From assembly GCF_024868665.1 (NCBI RefSeq), contig NC_079901.1, positions 2,760,628 through 2,824,627 on the forward strand: a stretch of 64,000 nucleotides of DNA, in the 5' to 3' direction. Source of the stretch: Triplophysa rosa (lineage: Eukaryota > Chordata > Actinopteri > Cypriniformes > Nemacheilidae). The notes beneath the pieces were generated by a model. That model saw nothing but the letters and a program-made list of their open reading frames with translations. It did no database searches and was not told the origin of the DNA. Both the position numbers and the translations under genes were made by a program. Below are positions 15,001 through 30,000 of the stretch, in pieces; the first letter of the stretch is position 1; the number at the start of each line of letters is the position of its first letter.

Positions 15001-18000
15001 ACCCAAACTAAAACTGAAATGTGAGAATTGCATCATCTGATTCTAAGTGCAGCAAACCTTGTAATAAAATGATCAACAACACAAAGGTACAAAGTGCTTC
15101 AGCAAAATTGGCTGCTTAGCAACTATTATCTGTGTGTCCCTGCAATGTTGTCTTTGGCAGAGCAGTCTAGGAAATACTTTGGTAAATTTTTGCCAGTCGG
15201 CTTCATTTGTCTACAGATAAATGCATTAGCTGTAGCGTCAGTGACGTCCAACTTGGGGGTTTATCTTATTAAAGATTAAATTATTAAATTACTTTAGGGA
15301 CCTTTAATTAGGTAGCCTTTTGCCAAATAAATACCTTAATGAAGTTTAGTGTTTTTGAACCATACCCCTTATATTTGCTAATTAAATTAAACCTGAAGGT
15401 CATTAAAGGTCATTAAAGCAAATAGATACAGTCTTTTGAGTTTGTACATAGGGCTGTCACGATTATTAAATAATCGTCTCATCGCGATTGTTTGACCTCA
15501 TAGCGATGGTTTCAGATCATCGCAATTATTGCACATCTCTATAGAAGAAACTAGGGGGAGCTGTAGTGCATCTGCATATTGCATATTTTAGTGTATGTAT
15601 TGTTACTAAAGCATGGTAATACTTGTAAAATGTACCACCACAACACAAAAAAACACTAAAACATACAAATTACCTGCAGTACAATTTAATATTATTTAAG
15701 TGTGAAAAGCAGTCTACCAAAATTTCATTAACACACAAGTAAAATTGTATTGTAGTTTGCAAGTGAGAAAAAAACAGACTAGAAGCTTTTCTATGACTGA
15801 TAGTATTTTAATGGTGGCTTCAATTCACACCTGATCAATTTACTTAATTTACAAGTATTTGGAGGTTGTATTATTGACAGGTAAAAGCCTAAACCTTAAA
15901 TGTATGATGACCCAATTTTTTCCGATGTATTTCCAAGAAAAAAAACTTGGAAATTCAGAACTTGTATTCAGAACAATATGGTCGTTTCAATCGCTGAGTC
16001 AAAAATGTATGAGAATTAAATGTCAAAATTCAAAAACAGACAATTAATCGCCATAATCGCCAAAGCCCTAAAACAGACAATTAATCGTCATAATCGCAAT
16101 GATTTATTAGACAATTAATCGTCAGTCAAATTTCATAATCGTGACAGCCCTATTTGTACATGCAATCACATCAAATCTCATGAGCTATTTAATAGGTCTG
16201 ATGTCTCTTTCCTCAGATTGACACATGGTGCAAAGAGAACAAATATGTCATTGCTGGTTATTATCAAGCAAATGAACGTATTAAGGAAGCCAGGTAAGGT
16301 TTGGGGTCTTTGATGTTGTTCTTTCTGTTATTGTTTAATGTCTGCTTGTGTTTTGTTGTGACATTTCCTACTCTTTTAGACCGAATCAGGTAGCTGAGAG
16401 GGTCGCCTCCAGAATCTCTGAAAACTTCAGTGAGGCCACAATGATCATGGTAAATTGTATCTGATTATGTGTCACTAAAGTAAAAATATAACAACCCTGA
16501 GCCGACAGTATATCTGTTTCTCATACTTCAGCTGGACAACAGCAGGTTTACTATGGATTGTTTTGTGCCTGTCCTCCTCATCTATGATCATCAAGACAGC
16601 AAGTGGAAGTGCAGAGAGCAGAGCACGTGAGTTCAGTTCACTTTATAGCACATTTAATTAATTACTAACTAGTCTAACTTTGTAGATAATTCAGCATATC
16701 CATGTTATTTTATTACATTATTAATTTCTAGAAAAACATTGGATGGAAGGGGTTTTGAAGTATGTAAGCATATAGCTTTTTAGGGGTATACTCAACTCAA
16801 CTTTATTTATATAGCGCTTTTTGCAATTTTCATTGTTACAAAGCAGCTATACATAAGACATGTTGACTATAAGCAAAACAATTAAAGTTGTACCTGCAAA
16901 AACAAGAAAAAGTTGAAAACACAGAAGACAGACATACCCACATACAAAACACTCCACACACACAATATTTACACGTACTAACACACATAGACATAGACAC
17001 ACACACACACACACACGGGCGTGCACTAGGCTTGTGCCGGTATCAAATTTCCATGCTGTGATTAATTGATTAAGGTTTCATCGCGGTAAACGGTATTATC
17101 GCAGTATTCAATTCTATGAGAAATGCAGGTTGAAAATATAAACCAACTTCAGTGTTTTCCTCTTGATAACAACTTTATTTTAAATAATAAAGAGAACCTC
17201 AAACATTTAAATATAAATAAAACAACACACAGTAATGATGTATAAAGTGAGTTTATTCAAACAGAATAAAGTGCAAACTGCAAAAGAACAACTTTTGTTA
17301 ACTGCTTTTAAATATACTTATGTCTGTGCAACGCTAGTATTACAATTCATATTATTATTATTATTGTTTGAATAACAAGCCAAGCCAGTGTGTTAACTAT
17401 TATAGCAAGCTAAACATTTATAAATAGCAAATTCACTCGCACTTTGAGACAGTGTATGACTTTATTGCGTTCCATCAACGTATAATTAAAAATAATTATT
17501 CTGCCACACTGTCAAATTTCATTACTCGGCTTACTTTTAACCCAAAATATTTCCAAATCTCAGACTTCTCAGACTTAACCCTTTTAGAAGGGGGATAAAT
17601 CGTCGGCAGCGTTCCTCCTTCCACCATGCTTCATCTCCGTGTGGTACTGTTTACATCAGAGTGCGCATGCGTCTTTTGCTCAGCAGCGCGCGCACACACA
17701 CACGTAGGCATCTCCACATGGGGAACGGGATAATTTAGAGTGCGCATTCCTACGCAGCATACACGCAGTGTACTTTTATCCGGTTGATGAAAAATAAACA
17801 AATACACGTTCAAAAAAATCTATATATTTTCGCGGTATTTGAAAGTGCCTGCGATAACAACATCGTGCTAATCCATTACCGCAATTAATCGCATTACCGA
17901 ATATCGGCACATGTCTAGCGTGCACGCACACTTACACGTACACAGACAAGTACGCACACACACACACACACACACGCGCACAGTGAGAGCACACATGTAA

Positions 18001-21000
18001 GATAAAGGAGAGAGAAGCACAGGTCAAATATAACAGACTATAAATTCCTATATGCAATATTAATTAAGTAAAACTTGAAAATTCTAAAGCAGCCCCCCGG
18101 CCAGGCAAATAGTGCAAAAACAGTATGCAAACGGTGGCGAGGAACCCAAAACTCTAATCGAGAAAAAAAACCTCAGGAGAACCCAGGCCCAATTAGGGGA
18201 TTCCAGTTCCCCTCTGGCAAAAGCTGCTGCCTCTGCACAAGCTCCAGAGAGCTTGCACAACAAGGCTAAATAAAATAAATAAACTTACTAATAAGGTAAA
18301 TTATAGTTTAAGATTATCATTAATAATCTAATAGCATTTGAAATTTTGTGATGAAGACGTGTCAGGTGACTGCGTCTTTCTTTATCCAGCTCCATCATCA
18401 GCTCTTGTCAGGTCGCTGCTTCCCATTCTCCGCTCTACCATCAGGTCAGGCCATGAACTGCATCCTGCTCGCTGTGGTAACCTTGGAACAATGAGACAAG
18501 ACTGGCTGAGAGTAGAGTACTGTTCTGTACTCTTTGATGCAACAAGTACATCAGTTGTGTTTTTGGTTCCGGTTGATCTAACTAATGCAGCCTAAACCCT
18601 CAGAAGATTTATATTATGGAAGAGTAGTGTATGCAAGATTAAAAAGATGCGTCTTTAGTCTAGATTTAAACTGACAGAGTGTGTCTGCCTCCCGGACAGT
18701 GCAGGGAAGACTATTCCAAAGTTTAGGCGCTAGATAGGAAAAGGATCTACCACCTGCACTTGATTTTGAAATTCTAGGTATTACCAACTGCAGGACGCCT
18801 GAGAGCGTAATGCACGTGAAGGACTGTAATACAAAAGGAGTTCATTCAAGTATTGAGGAGCTAAACCATGTAGGGCTTTATAGGTAATAAGTAGGGGTGC
18901 AACGGATCAAAAAACTCACGGTTCGGATCGTTTCTCGGATCAGAGTCACGGATCGGATAATTTTTCGGATCAGCAAAAAAAAAAAAAGACAAGACAAATA
19001 AACATAAGTTTTGTCTTTTTGTTTATTAACCTTTTAAATTATTAAATTAAAATATATAAAATCAACTTCGCAATCTTTTCGCTGAAGTGGGTGCGCGACG
19101 GGATGTCGTAACGTGGCTCAAGCACTTTCAGCATGTGTTTAAAGCCCTCGTTTTGCACAACCGAATATGGCCTCATGTCGGCACCTATAAACACACCGAT
19201 AGCGTTTGTGATGGCTTTAGCCTGGTCTGATTGTGCAACAAGGGGCTGCTTAAATGCCGCGGTGATAAGCGGTTGTTGAGCAGCCTTCGTTTTCACTCCT
19301 GTCAGTGAAACACCGGGGTCGCTTCAAATGCGTGGCCATGCTTGATGTGTTTCCACTGTCATATGTCTTTCTTGTGCCACAGTGCCTACACACCGTCACG
19401 GTTTTATCCACTAACCTCTTTCCTTCATCATTATATTTGACAGGGAAGCCAAAATGCTCCCATACAGGGGATTTAAATGACGCGGGGCGTTCAAGCTCCT
19501 CCGTTCCTCCGCTCGCCATGACCACGCTGTGTGTGGACTGAACATGCGCAAAACTTTTTTTTCCATAAATCAATCCGCGGATCACGTGTGTGCCGAACCG
19601 AAGATATTGATCCGAACGGATCACGGATCAATGATGATCCGTTGCACACTAGTAATAAGCAAGATTTTAAAGTTAACGCGATGCTTTATAGGTAACCAGT
19701 GCAAGGTTGACAGAACCGGGCTAATATGTTCATACTTTTTTGTACGTGTAAGAACTCGAGCTGCCGCGTTTTGGACCAATTGGAGTTTTTGTAATAAGCC
19801 TGCAGGGCAACCACCTAACAGTGCATTACAGTAGTCTAGTCTTGATGTCATGAATGCATGAATTAACTTCTCTGCATCTGACATTGACAGCATATGACGT
19901 AGTTTAGATATATTTTGGAGATGCAGATTTCATTTTCCAACAGGACTTGGCACCTGCACACAGTGCCAAAGCTACCAGTACCTGGTTTAAGGACCATGGT
20001 ATCCCTGTTCTTAATTGGCCAGCAAACTCGCCTGACCTTAACCCCATAGAAAATCTATGGGGTATTGTGAAGAGGAAGATGCGATATGCCAGACCCAACA
20101 ATGCAGAAGAGCTGAAGGCCACTATCAGAGCAACCTGGGCTCTCATAACACCTGAGCAGTGCCACAGACTGATCGACTCCATGCCACGCCGCATTGCTGC
20201 AGTAATTCAGGCAAAAGGAGCCCCAACTAAGTATTGAGTGCTGTACATGCTCATACTTTTCATGTTCATACTTTTCAGTTGGCCAAGATTTCTAAAAATC
20301 CTTTCTTTGTATTGGTCTTAAGTAATATTCTAATTTTCTGAGATACTGAATTTGGGATTTTCATTAGTTGTCAGTTATAATCATCAAATTAAAAGAAATA
20401 AACATTTGAAATATATCAGTCTGTGTGTAATGAATGAATATAATATACAAGTTTCACTTTTTGAATGGAATTAGTGAAATAAATCAACTTTTTGATGATA
20501 TTCTAATTATATGACCAGCACCTGTATTCTTAAAATGGAAAAACGCAATTTTACAGGTGTTGGCGACGTGGCTCTCAAATGACAGATTACTATCGAATAG
20601 AACGCCAAGATTCTTTGCTGACGACGAGGGTTTTATGGAACATCCGTCAATAGTTAAACAGTATTCTTGGTTGTTACTTATAGCAGTTTTCGGTCCAATA
20701 AGTAACACTTCCGTTTTGTCCGAGTTCAGTAATAAAAAGTTGTTACTCATCCAGTTTTTTATATCGACTATGCATTCCATTATTCGATGGAACTGCTGTG
20801 TTTCATGAGGCTTCGAGGAAATATAAAGTTGAGTATCATCAGCATAACAGTGAAAGCTAACTCCGTGTCGCTTTATTATATCTCCTAGAGGTAGCATGTA
20901 TAATGCGAAGAGCAGAGGCCCTAAGACTGAGCCCTGTGGTACACCGTACTGGACTTGCGATTTGCGTGACACCTCATTGTTTATTGCTACAAATTGAAAA

Positions 21001-24000
21001 CGGTCGGATAAATAAGATTTAAACCATTTCAAAGCTATTCCCTTAATGCCGACATAATTTTCGAGTCTATGTAGGAGTGTGCTGTGGTCAATGGTTCGAA
21101 TGCAGCACTAAGGTCTAGCAGCACCAATAACGAGATACAACCTCGGTCAGACGCCAATAGCAGATCATTTGTAACTCTGATCAAAGCAGTCTCTGTACTG
21201 TGACATGCTCTAAATCCAGACTGGAATTCTTCATTGATGTCATTCCTTTGGAGGAAGGAGCATAATTGAGTTGAAACTACTTTTTCCAGAACTTTAGATA
21301 TGAAAGGTAGATTCGATATAGGCCTGTAGTTCCTTAGTTCTCTAGGGTCGAGTTGGGTTTTTTTGACAAGGGGCCTTATAACAGCCACTTTATATGCTTT
21401 AGGCACATGTCCTAATGTCAGAGATGAGTTAATAATACCAAGAAGAGGATCTATAATTTCTGGGAGCATCTCTTTCAGTAGATTTGTAGGTATAGGGTCT
21501 AGATGCATGTTGTTGATTTAGATGATCTAATAATTTTAGACAGCTCATCTTGATCTACGGTATAAAATAATTGCATTTTCTCCTTAAGGGCGCGTAGTTA
21601 GTTTGTTCAGCGGGTTTCACTTCTGATTGCATTGTTATAATTTTTTCTCTAATATCTTGGATTTTATATGTGAAGTAGTTCATAAATTCATCACTGCTAT
21701 GCTGATATACAGGATCAGAAGTCACTGACGATTTATTTTTTGTTAATTTAGCCACGTGTTAAATAAAAACCTGGGTTGTGCTGGTTTTCTTCTATTAGTG
21801 ATGAAAAGTAGGCGGATCTAGAAGTTTTTAGGGCTTTCCTGTATTTTCGAATACTATCCTTCCATGCTGTACGAAATACCTCTAATTTAGTTTTCTTAAA
21901 GTTGCGCTCCATTTTTCGGGCCGCTTTCTTTAGAGCCTGAGTGTGTTCATTATACCACGGTGTGGGGCTGCCATTTTTAATCTTCTTTAAACGTAGGGAG
22001 CAACTTGTCTAGCGTTACGAGAAGGTGGAATTAAAATTTTCAGTGGTAATGTCAAGATCTTCAACGTTATTTCTCATGCAGGATTTGAGACAATTCGGGC
22101 AGATTATCGAGAAACGCATCTTTGGTAGTTGAAGTTATTGTTCTACCATATTTGTAACAATGAGTTTTATTTGCAGCCGTAGGCCAGTGAAGCAAACATA
22201 ATACCAGATAATGATCCGAAATGTCTTCACTCTGCTGAAGGATTTTAACGTCGTCCACATTTATACCGTAAGACAGTATTAAATCTAAAGTATGATTACG
22301 AAGGTGAGTGGGTCCTGACACATGTTGACTAAGCCCATGGAGTTAAGAGTGTCTTTGAAAGCCATTCCTAAGGCATCTGTAACGTTATCTACGTGGATGT
22401 TAAAGTCACCAACGACAAGGAGTCTATCTGCGGCCAGTACTAGTTCTGATAAGAACCCACCAAATTCTTTAATAAAATCTGTGTGGTGCCCTGGAGGCCT
22501 ATATACAATAGCTAGAATCAATTTAAAAAGTGTTTTATCTTTAGTATTAGGTGGTTGAAACATGAAGAACCATGACTTCAAAAGAATTATATTTAGAGTT
22601 CGACTTCTGGGAAATGCTAAGAGAGTTATTGTAAAGTGCTGCGACACCTCCCCCTCTGCCTTTTAGACGAGGCTCGTGTTTATAATAATAATCTTGGGGG
22701 ACAGATTCATTTAAAGAATATAATCATCTGGTTTTAGCCATGTTTCTGTCAAACAGAGCATGTCTATTTTATGATCTGTTATCATATCTTAACAAAAAGT
22801 GCTTTATTAGAGAGAGATCTAATATTTAGCAATCCGAGTCGTAACAGTTGATTATCTGTATTTTGTTCATGTTTAGTTTGTTTAACGTTTATTAAATTAC
22901 TTTCAAGAGGTTTACGCATTATTTTATGTTTGCTAATCCGGGGGACAGACACAGTCTCTATTTTGTGATGTTTGGGAGAACGGATTACTACATGTTGTAC
23001 ATTTTGTGTATTCTGCGACGTGAGACGGCAAGCAGACAGTTGGTTAAGCCATACTGTCTGCTCCCTGACCTGGGCCCCAGCGAGTCAAGCAAACCTGTTC
23101 GAGACTGTAATCGGAACGGTCGAGTGATGTTTTGTCCTGCGACTACGCCGTCTCACAGTCACGAAGTTTCCCAGCTGCGGGGGATTTTCAACCGGAACCG
23201 AGCTGTGTGCCTAATGTTGCTCGCATCCAAAGTGTTTTCTATCGTCGTTAAACTCTTACTATCCTCAGATAAGATTGGATGCGAGACTCTAATTCTAAGA
23301 TCTTCTCTGTCAGCCTAACTATTTCCCTGCATTTATCGCATATAAAACCCTCGCAGCTGACAGAGAAGGCTAAGCTAAACATATGACATGAGGTGCAAGT
23401 AACAATAATAGGAATAGAAGCCATAACTCACCGGATTTGAAGTGCAATTCCAATTACCAAGGTTGCTCGATGATCGTAGTATACTCGCTTAAAAAGAGAA
23501 ACAGTTAGCACACAAGACAAACCAGAGGCAAGATGATATTCCACAGTGTAACAGAAAGCAAGCTAACACGCTATTGCTATGCTAACGGCGTTAAGTTAAC
23601 TATCACTTTTGGTTTAGATCTTCAAGTAAATAACAGGAACAGGGTTATTGAGATATCAGGATAAGTTAGCAACGACAATAATAATTAACGATAATAAAAT
23701 ACACTAATATTAGAGCGAAGTGTAAGCGCACTGATACAAACAAGCGCCGGCAGCGATGCAGGAAACAGGAATATAATGTCAATGCAGTCAGATGAATGCG
23801 TATCCAAAACCATTCACTCTTTACTCTCTTTATGATATGTGATGACATTTTAGTCCTGCATATGGAGAAATGAATGAAAATGTAAGCGATTCAGATTGGA
23901 TGTAAATAACGTGCGTCAGGCTAGGGCTGTCACGATTATTAAATAATCGTCTCATCGCGATTGTTTGACCTCATCGCGATGGTTTCAGATCATCGCAATT

Positions 24001-27000
24001 ATTGCACATCTCTATAGAAGACACTAGGGGGAGCTGTAGTGCATCTGCATATTGCATATTTTAGTGTATATATTGTTACTAAAGCATGGTAATACTTGTA
24101 AAATGTACCACCACAACACAATCACTTTAAAAAAAAAAACTAAAACATATACAAATTACCTGCAGTACAATTTAATATTATTTAAGCGAATCTCAGTGTG
24201 AAAACCAGTCTACCAAAATTTATTAACACACAGGTAAAATTTTATTGTAGTCTTGCAAGTGAGAAAAAAACAGACTAGAAGCTTTTCTATGACTGATAGC
24301 ATTTTAATGGTGGCTTCAATTCACTCCTGATCAATTTACTTCATTTACAAGTATTTGGTGGTTGTATTATTGACAGGTAAAAGCCTAAACCTTAAATATA
24401 TGATGACCCAATGTTTTCTGATGTATTTCCAAGAAAAAAACAGTCTTGTATTCAGAACAATATGGTCGTTTCAATCGCTGAATCAAAAATGTATGAGAAT
24501 TAAATGTCAAAGCTCAAAAACAGACAATTAATCGTCATAATCGTCAAAGCCCTAAAACAGACAATTAATCGTCATAATCGCAATGATTTATAAGACAATT
24601 AATCGTCAGTCAAATTTCAGAATCGTGACAGCCCTAGTCACGGACATTCGTCATAAACATCACTTGTGTGGTGTTTTATTATAAAATGGTTTGTTTTCTC
24701 ACTGTTTGTCACGTTTATTGTAATAGTTGAGAAAAATGTCATTTTTGTTGAAATGCAATGATTCCTCGTTTATGTACTTTTTCTATAAGCAGAGTTAAGG
24801 GACATTAAGGGACAGCAATTCTGTGAAATTCTTAAGCTTATTCTTCATCTAAAAATATGTTAAAAAAAAAGAAAACTTGCCAGTATTTAATTAATTCCTA
24901 TTTTAAAAATTACCATACTTTACAAGTTTTGGATAAATCGTACATAAATTGTTTTGCATGGACAGATTATAGAGGTACCTGTAGGGCTACATACATAACA
25001 TGGATGCTTTTCATTTTTGTAGATGATTGTAACCAAATGCCTTTTGTTTTTTATCAGCCCTACAAAAAAATAGGACATATCTGTTCACTGTGGTTATCCG
25101 GCATACTACTTTTTCTCAACAAAAGAAATGTTGTGTAACTTGTCCCGCACTGTTTGCCGTAGACTCATGAATGAGGGGTCAAATCACTACACAACACATT
25201 GTAAACAGCTTTTTGACAATGCTTAACAACCATATGAAACACCATAGTAACCAGCTAAAACACACTAAAAACTAGGGCTGCAAGATTTAGAGAAACGAAC
25301 TGACTGAAGCTTGACTTCAAACGCCTAAAAACACCATTGAAATACTTATCATGCATTTAAAATGCACTAATTTTGATTGGCATTAGTTTTACATAGATGG
25401 GGATAAATCTACAACAAATCTACAATCTTTATAGCATTTACTATTAACCTAGATTCATTTTAATTTATACACACAGTGATTGTTACATTGAAACAATAAA
25501 ATACCATGAGACCAATTATGTCTCTGAATAGTAAAGACTCTGAATAGGATTTGTATATTTTCTGTTTGAGGGAGACGAGTAAAACAAAAAACTCTGTGCG
25601 GTGCCTTATTTCTAGCTTTATTTAACAGTGTGTATTATCTTTTGAAGTGAACATATTTTTTGTTCTTTAGAAAAACTATGTCAGTGCACAACGTTTATTT
25701 AATTGCACTTGACAGCTCTATCTCCTTTATCGCTTCTGATGAGTTGTCAGAAATATTTTCTCATCGTTATGGCAACAGTGTGTGATCTGTCAGAGTTATT
25801 CCGCGGTCAAACTAGAATTTGAGCATGCGAAATTCGTTCGGACGGTGCTGCAAAATTGGCCCAAGCGATTCCTCCATCTTTTACATTTCTGTACAGAGAG
25901 GTCAAATTGTGATGTTTTGATCTTCTATTGGTCTCACGCATTCACATGATGCAAATTCGCAGGTAAGAGTTTACCAAACTTGAACTTTGCTACGTGGGTA
26001 AAAAGAGTGAACAAATGTAGGGAATGAAGTAGTTCACTCAGGTTTTGTACACCACTACAAAATGGCGACACCCGATATAGTATTATATTAATTAATTTAT
26101 TATTATTAAATATAGTATTACGCACAAAGTACAGCTGGAGGACAGCATGTGATTTTCTCCATAGGTATTTTGAATTTGTGATAGTGAATTAGGGCTAAAA
26201 CGATTCCTCAAGTAACTCGAGTAATTTGAATACAAAAAGTCATTGAGGCAAATTTTGTTGCCTCGAAGCTTTGTTTAATCCATTTAACTACAGTACACAC
26301 GGAGCACTGCGTTTCCCCACAGACCATTATTACTAACGCACAACCCACTAAACTCTGTTCATGTTACAGGGCTCTCAAGTCTCACGCATTCACAGTGAGA
26401 CACACGCATTTTAGTCTGTTCGCACGCTCACACGTATTTCTCATGTTGATAAATAAGTGATAGCTTATTGAAATGGTGAACTGCTATTTTACTTAGTTTT
26501 AGTCTATTTTGCGAGTGAAACTTGTTTTCCGGCTGCATTGAGTCCATCAAAGTAGATGAGGACTTGTGGATGCCGAATCCTGTTATTTACACATGTCATC
26601 TGGCTGTTCTGCATGTCTGCATGAATGAACTGCACAGTTTAATGCGCTACATGCGTGATACTCATGAATTTGTCTGCGCTGAATGAGGACATGAACTTCA
26701 CCTCCAGACTTGCTCTTTATTTCACAAACATGTTATTGTTTGAGTGAAGAAACAGACATACTAAAAAATAAGCGTCTTCTGACAACCTGCCAAAATTAAA
26801 GTCATAGGCTATATATTACTATTTAATAGTAAAAAAAGAAACTAAAACGAATTTATATAAACTAAATGCATCATGCTTAAGCTGAAGTTAGTTGTTTACC
26901 TTTGACATTATTCTTTCTATTTTTATTCATGTTTCTTATTTATATATTTGTATTATATTGCAATTTGAATTTAATATGGCAATGGAATGTACTAAATGGG

Positions 27001-30000
27001 TTTAGTTTTCACAGATATTAATGTATGCAATTTCAGCAATAAAAACGAAACAAATTGGTTGTTTTACTCATTTTAAGAAACCTGTCTTATTTTCTCTTGT
27101 ATATTTAGTATTTCTTTTTAATAAAGAAAAAGTACTTATTATCCGAATACCCTGTTAATCGATGGAAAAATCAGTAGAATACTCGATTAGTAAAATAATC
27201 GATAGCTGCAGCCCTATATTGAATTCCTCCGAAGCCCAAATTTCTGTCAAACCTCACTTGTAATAAACACTAGCTTCTGCTAAAAGAACAAGCCCTTATT
27301 TAAAGATGAGGTAACACACGCAGTTTCTGCAAATCTCATATTAATCTTGAGTACCTATACAGTAGTATTGCATACTTCGCATCTTCAATACGAAATTGAT
27401 CAAATCTATTAAAGAGAGATGCAGCTGTATGATTATTTCCAGAAAAAAATGAGCTACTGGAGGCAGGCAGGGGGAACAGAACTACAGCAAGAGCACACAA
27501 TACATCATAGCATTATCCCTTCGTGTTGTTTACATTATGCACGTACGTGCAGATTGCCAACAAAACACAGACATATGACTTAGTTTGACTTACCGCGGTT
27601 CATGTCCGGCATCTTTTAGCGCTGGGACTGCGAAATCTATCAGTTTCAAACGATACCGAAATGCAGTGAGCAAACAAACACAGCTAAACTCAAACTTGAG
27701 CCACATTATGTGTTTTCTCTATAATGAACTTATATGAAGGAGAATAAGTCTAACGTGTGACACTATCCCTGGAATAAGTGCTTATTTTTTTAACAGTAGC
27801 TGGTGTTTATTACAATTAAGGTTTAAAGGGGTCCTATTTTGCCTATTTTTCAATGTCTTTATTATGTTTATGATGTGCTAAACAATCGGTGTTCATGTTT
27901 TGTTTTTCAAACTATGCTTTATATATTACGTATTTCACTTGTTTTTTACACCGTCATCTTGATTCTCAGAAAACAGGCTGTTGAGTTCCTGGTTCTATGA
28001 AGTCCCTCTTTCCAAAAAGTTTTGATTGGTCAAGCTGAGCCAGTCTTTTGTGATTGGTCTACCGCTTAGTGTGCGATGAGATGTCCCACCCCATTGTCCT
28101 ATCTGTGTACCAGGGGGCAGGATTTATGTAAAATTTGTCCGTCATTATGTAACTACTGCAGGAAGTAGCTCGTTGTAGTCCCAACGAGCGTTCATTGTAG
28201 CAGTGTTTCCCATTCATTGACGAGACTATGGCGGCCTGCCATAGACTGTTTTGTTCCGCTACAGTCTTAAAACGAGCCAAATTGTTTTTCTTACAACAAC
28301 ATAACTATTTGTAACGTAGACACGTGAACTGGCCAGGATTTAAGACGTCGCCAAGCCGTACTGAATACAACATCGTTTGAGGGAAGTAAAATCTAATGTT
28401 TCAGTATTCACTGCAGTTATCCACAGTACAAACATGATTTTATCAGTGTATGACAGAGCAAACAGATAGCATTACCTCATGGCGTAAACATAATTATGTT
28501 CAGCTTCATCAGCTTCAGCATCATATTATTTCCAGCTAAAATAGCAGTCTGCATAGGGTCATTTGTTACACCATTTCTGTCATTTAAAATGAGCAGCGCG
28601 TCTACACAACGGAGCTGTACGCAGCACGCACACCCATGACATTTACAGTATAATGATTATCTTTTGGCTCTATATCTCTAATATCCATCTTTATTTAGCG
28701 CCAAAAGCACTTCGTTTAACCTTTTCCAAATCGCCAAACTAGGTTCTGTGCCTGAGCAACAAACAAATATACTCAAAACATTTTTCTAACCTAATAAAGA
28801 AATGAAATATAACTTTTTAACTGTTTATTTATTCTAAACTATTTTAACAGTTTAAACGGTGTCATTCACATCATTAACTCAAATTCGTGCTCCAGCACAT
28901 TTGGCTATCAAACTATGCGTTCTGCATGTGAGCCACAAACAAAAAAGTACTCCAAACATTTTTCTAAATTAACTTAATATCGAAATTAAACGAAACATGA
29001 ATAATTTGCCATTAAAAACAAAACGGAACTATTTTGATTGCCAACCGCCAATTTTAATGATTTGAATGCATGATGGGAATGAGTCTGCTTAAATTCCTGC
29101 TTTAGCGATAGGCGTGTACCGCAGGAGAAAGCGTCTGTCATTAACAGTGTTGTGCAAGTTACTTCCAAACTGAAATACATTACAGATTACTTGTTACTAT
29201 TATTTAAAAGTAATAATTTACCTTATAATATTACGGTCTCAGAATTGTAATACGTTACATGACTCCTGTATTACTTTTGAGTTACTTTCACCAAAATAGC
29301 TACAGAAGTAGAACTTAACATTCTAAAATAAGTCTTTGAATTGTTGTATTTTCAAAATATAAAATACTTTTTGCCAATCAACCTCTTTAGACTGCTGATT
29401 TCTTGAATTAACTAGGCTATACACAAATAAATACAAAAAAGTACTAGATTAAATGCATTTAAATAAAAAATACTATTACAAAATAATAGTAATTTGTATT
29501 TCAAATGGATGTATTTGAAACACTGCCCATCCATGCAGTCTAATAAGGAGGTTGATTGGCAAAAAGTATTTCAGTTTGAAAATACAAAAATACCAAGATT
29601 AAACGCATTTAAATACAAAATTCAATAAAAAAATTCAAAGGTATTTAAATACAAAATAGTCCCATCCCATCACTGAACTAGATTATATAGAATTCTAGCT
29701 AGTCATCATGTAAACGTTAGCATACCTTGTCATTGCTGCTGGTAACAGGGATCTTGCTAACTAGCTTCCTGAAAGCAGCCCAATGACTCCTCAAAACCCG
29801 CCCAAAGGGAACGAAAACTAGCCCAATTATTTTCCGGTGTCAAATCAAAGTTAACAACTGCCCAAAGACGTTTCTATTGCTTTACTTATCTGAATGGTTT
29901 CCTAGGTATTGTATATATTTTTTGTTCTGATTAACTCAAAATATGTTTTGGGGGATTTAGGAAAGCAAACAATTCTGGGTCACCTTTGATTACCATTATA

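Larger units (their letters stand above)
16791..23860 (-). mobile_element. Near full-length L2/CR1-group LINE (copy A), carrying nested insertions
   Basis: Read on the minus strand, this is a 5'UTR, a short ORF1, an endonuclease-RT ORF2 and a CA-repeat-rich 3'UTR. The end is AAGCGC-like sequence then ATAAATAAAGTTGAGTTGAG. It is interrupted by a hAT at 17027-17917, a hAT at 18892-19651 and a Tc1 remnant at 19913-20524. After subtracting these it is about 4.8 kb. ORF2 has several frameshifts and stops, so it is dead. A second, 5'-truncated copy of the same family (copy B, 39158-40988) shows the uninterrupted sites. Confidence 0.85.

Noticed and set aside
25274..25291. Single hAT-like terminus TAGGGCTGCAAGATTTA.
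   Set aside because: No matching inverse end or target duplication, so an element cannot be delimited.
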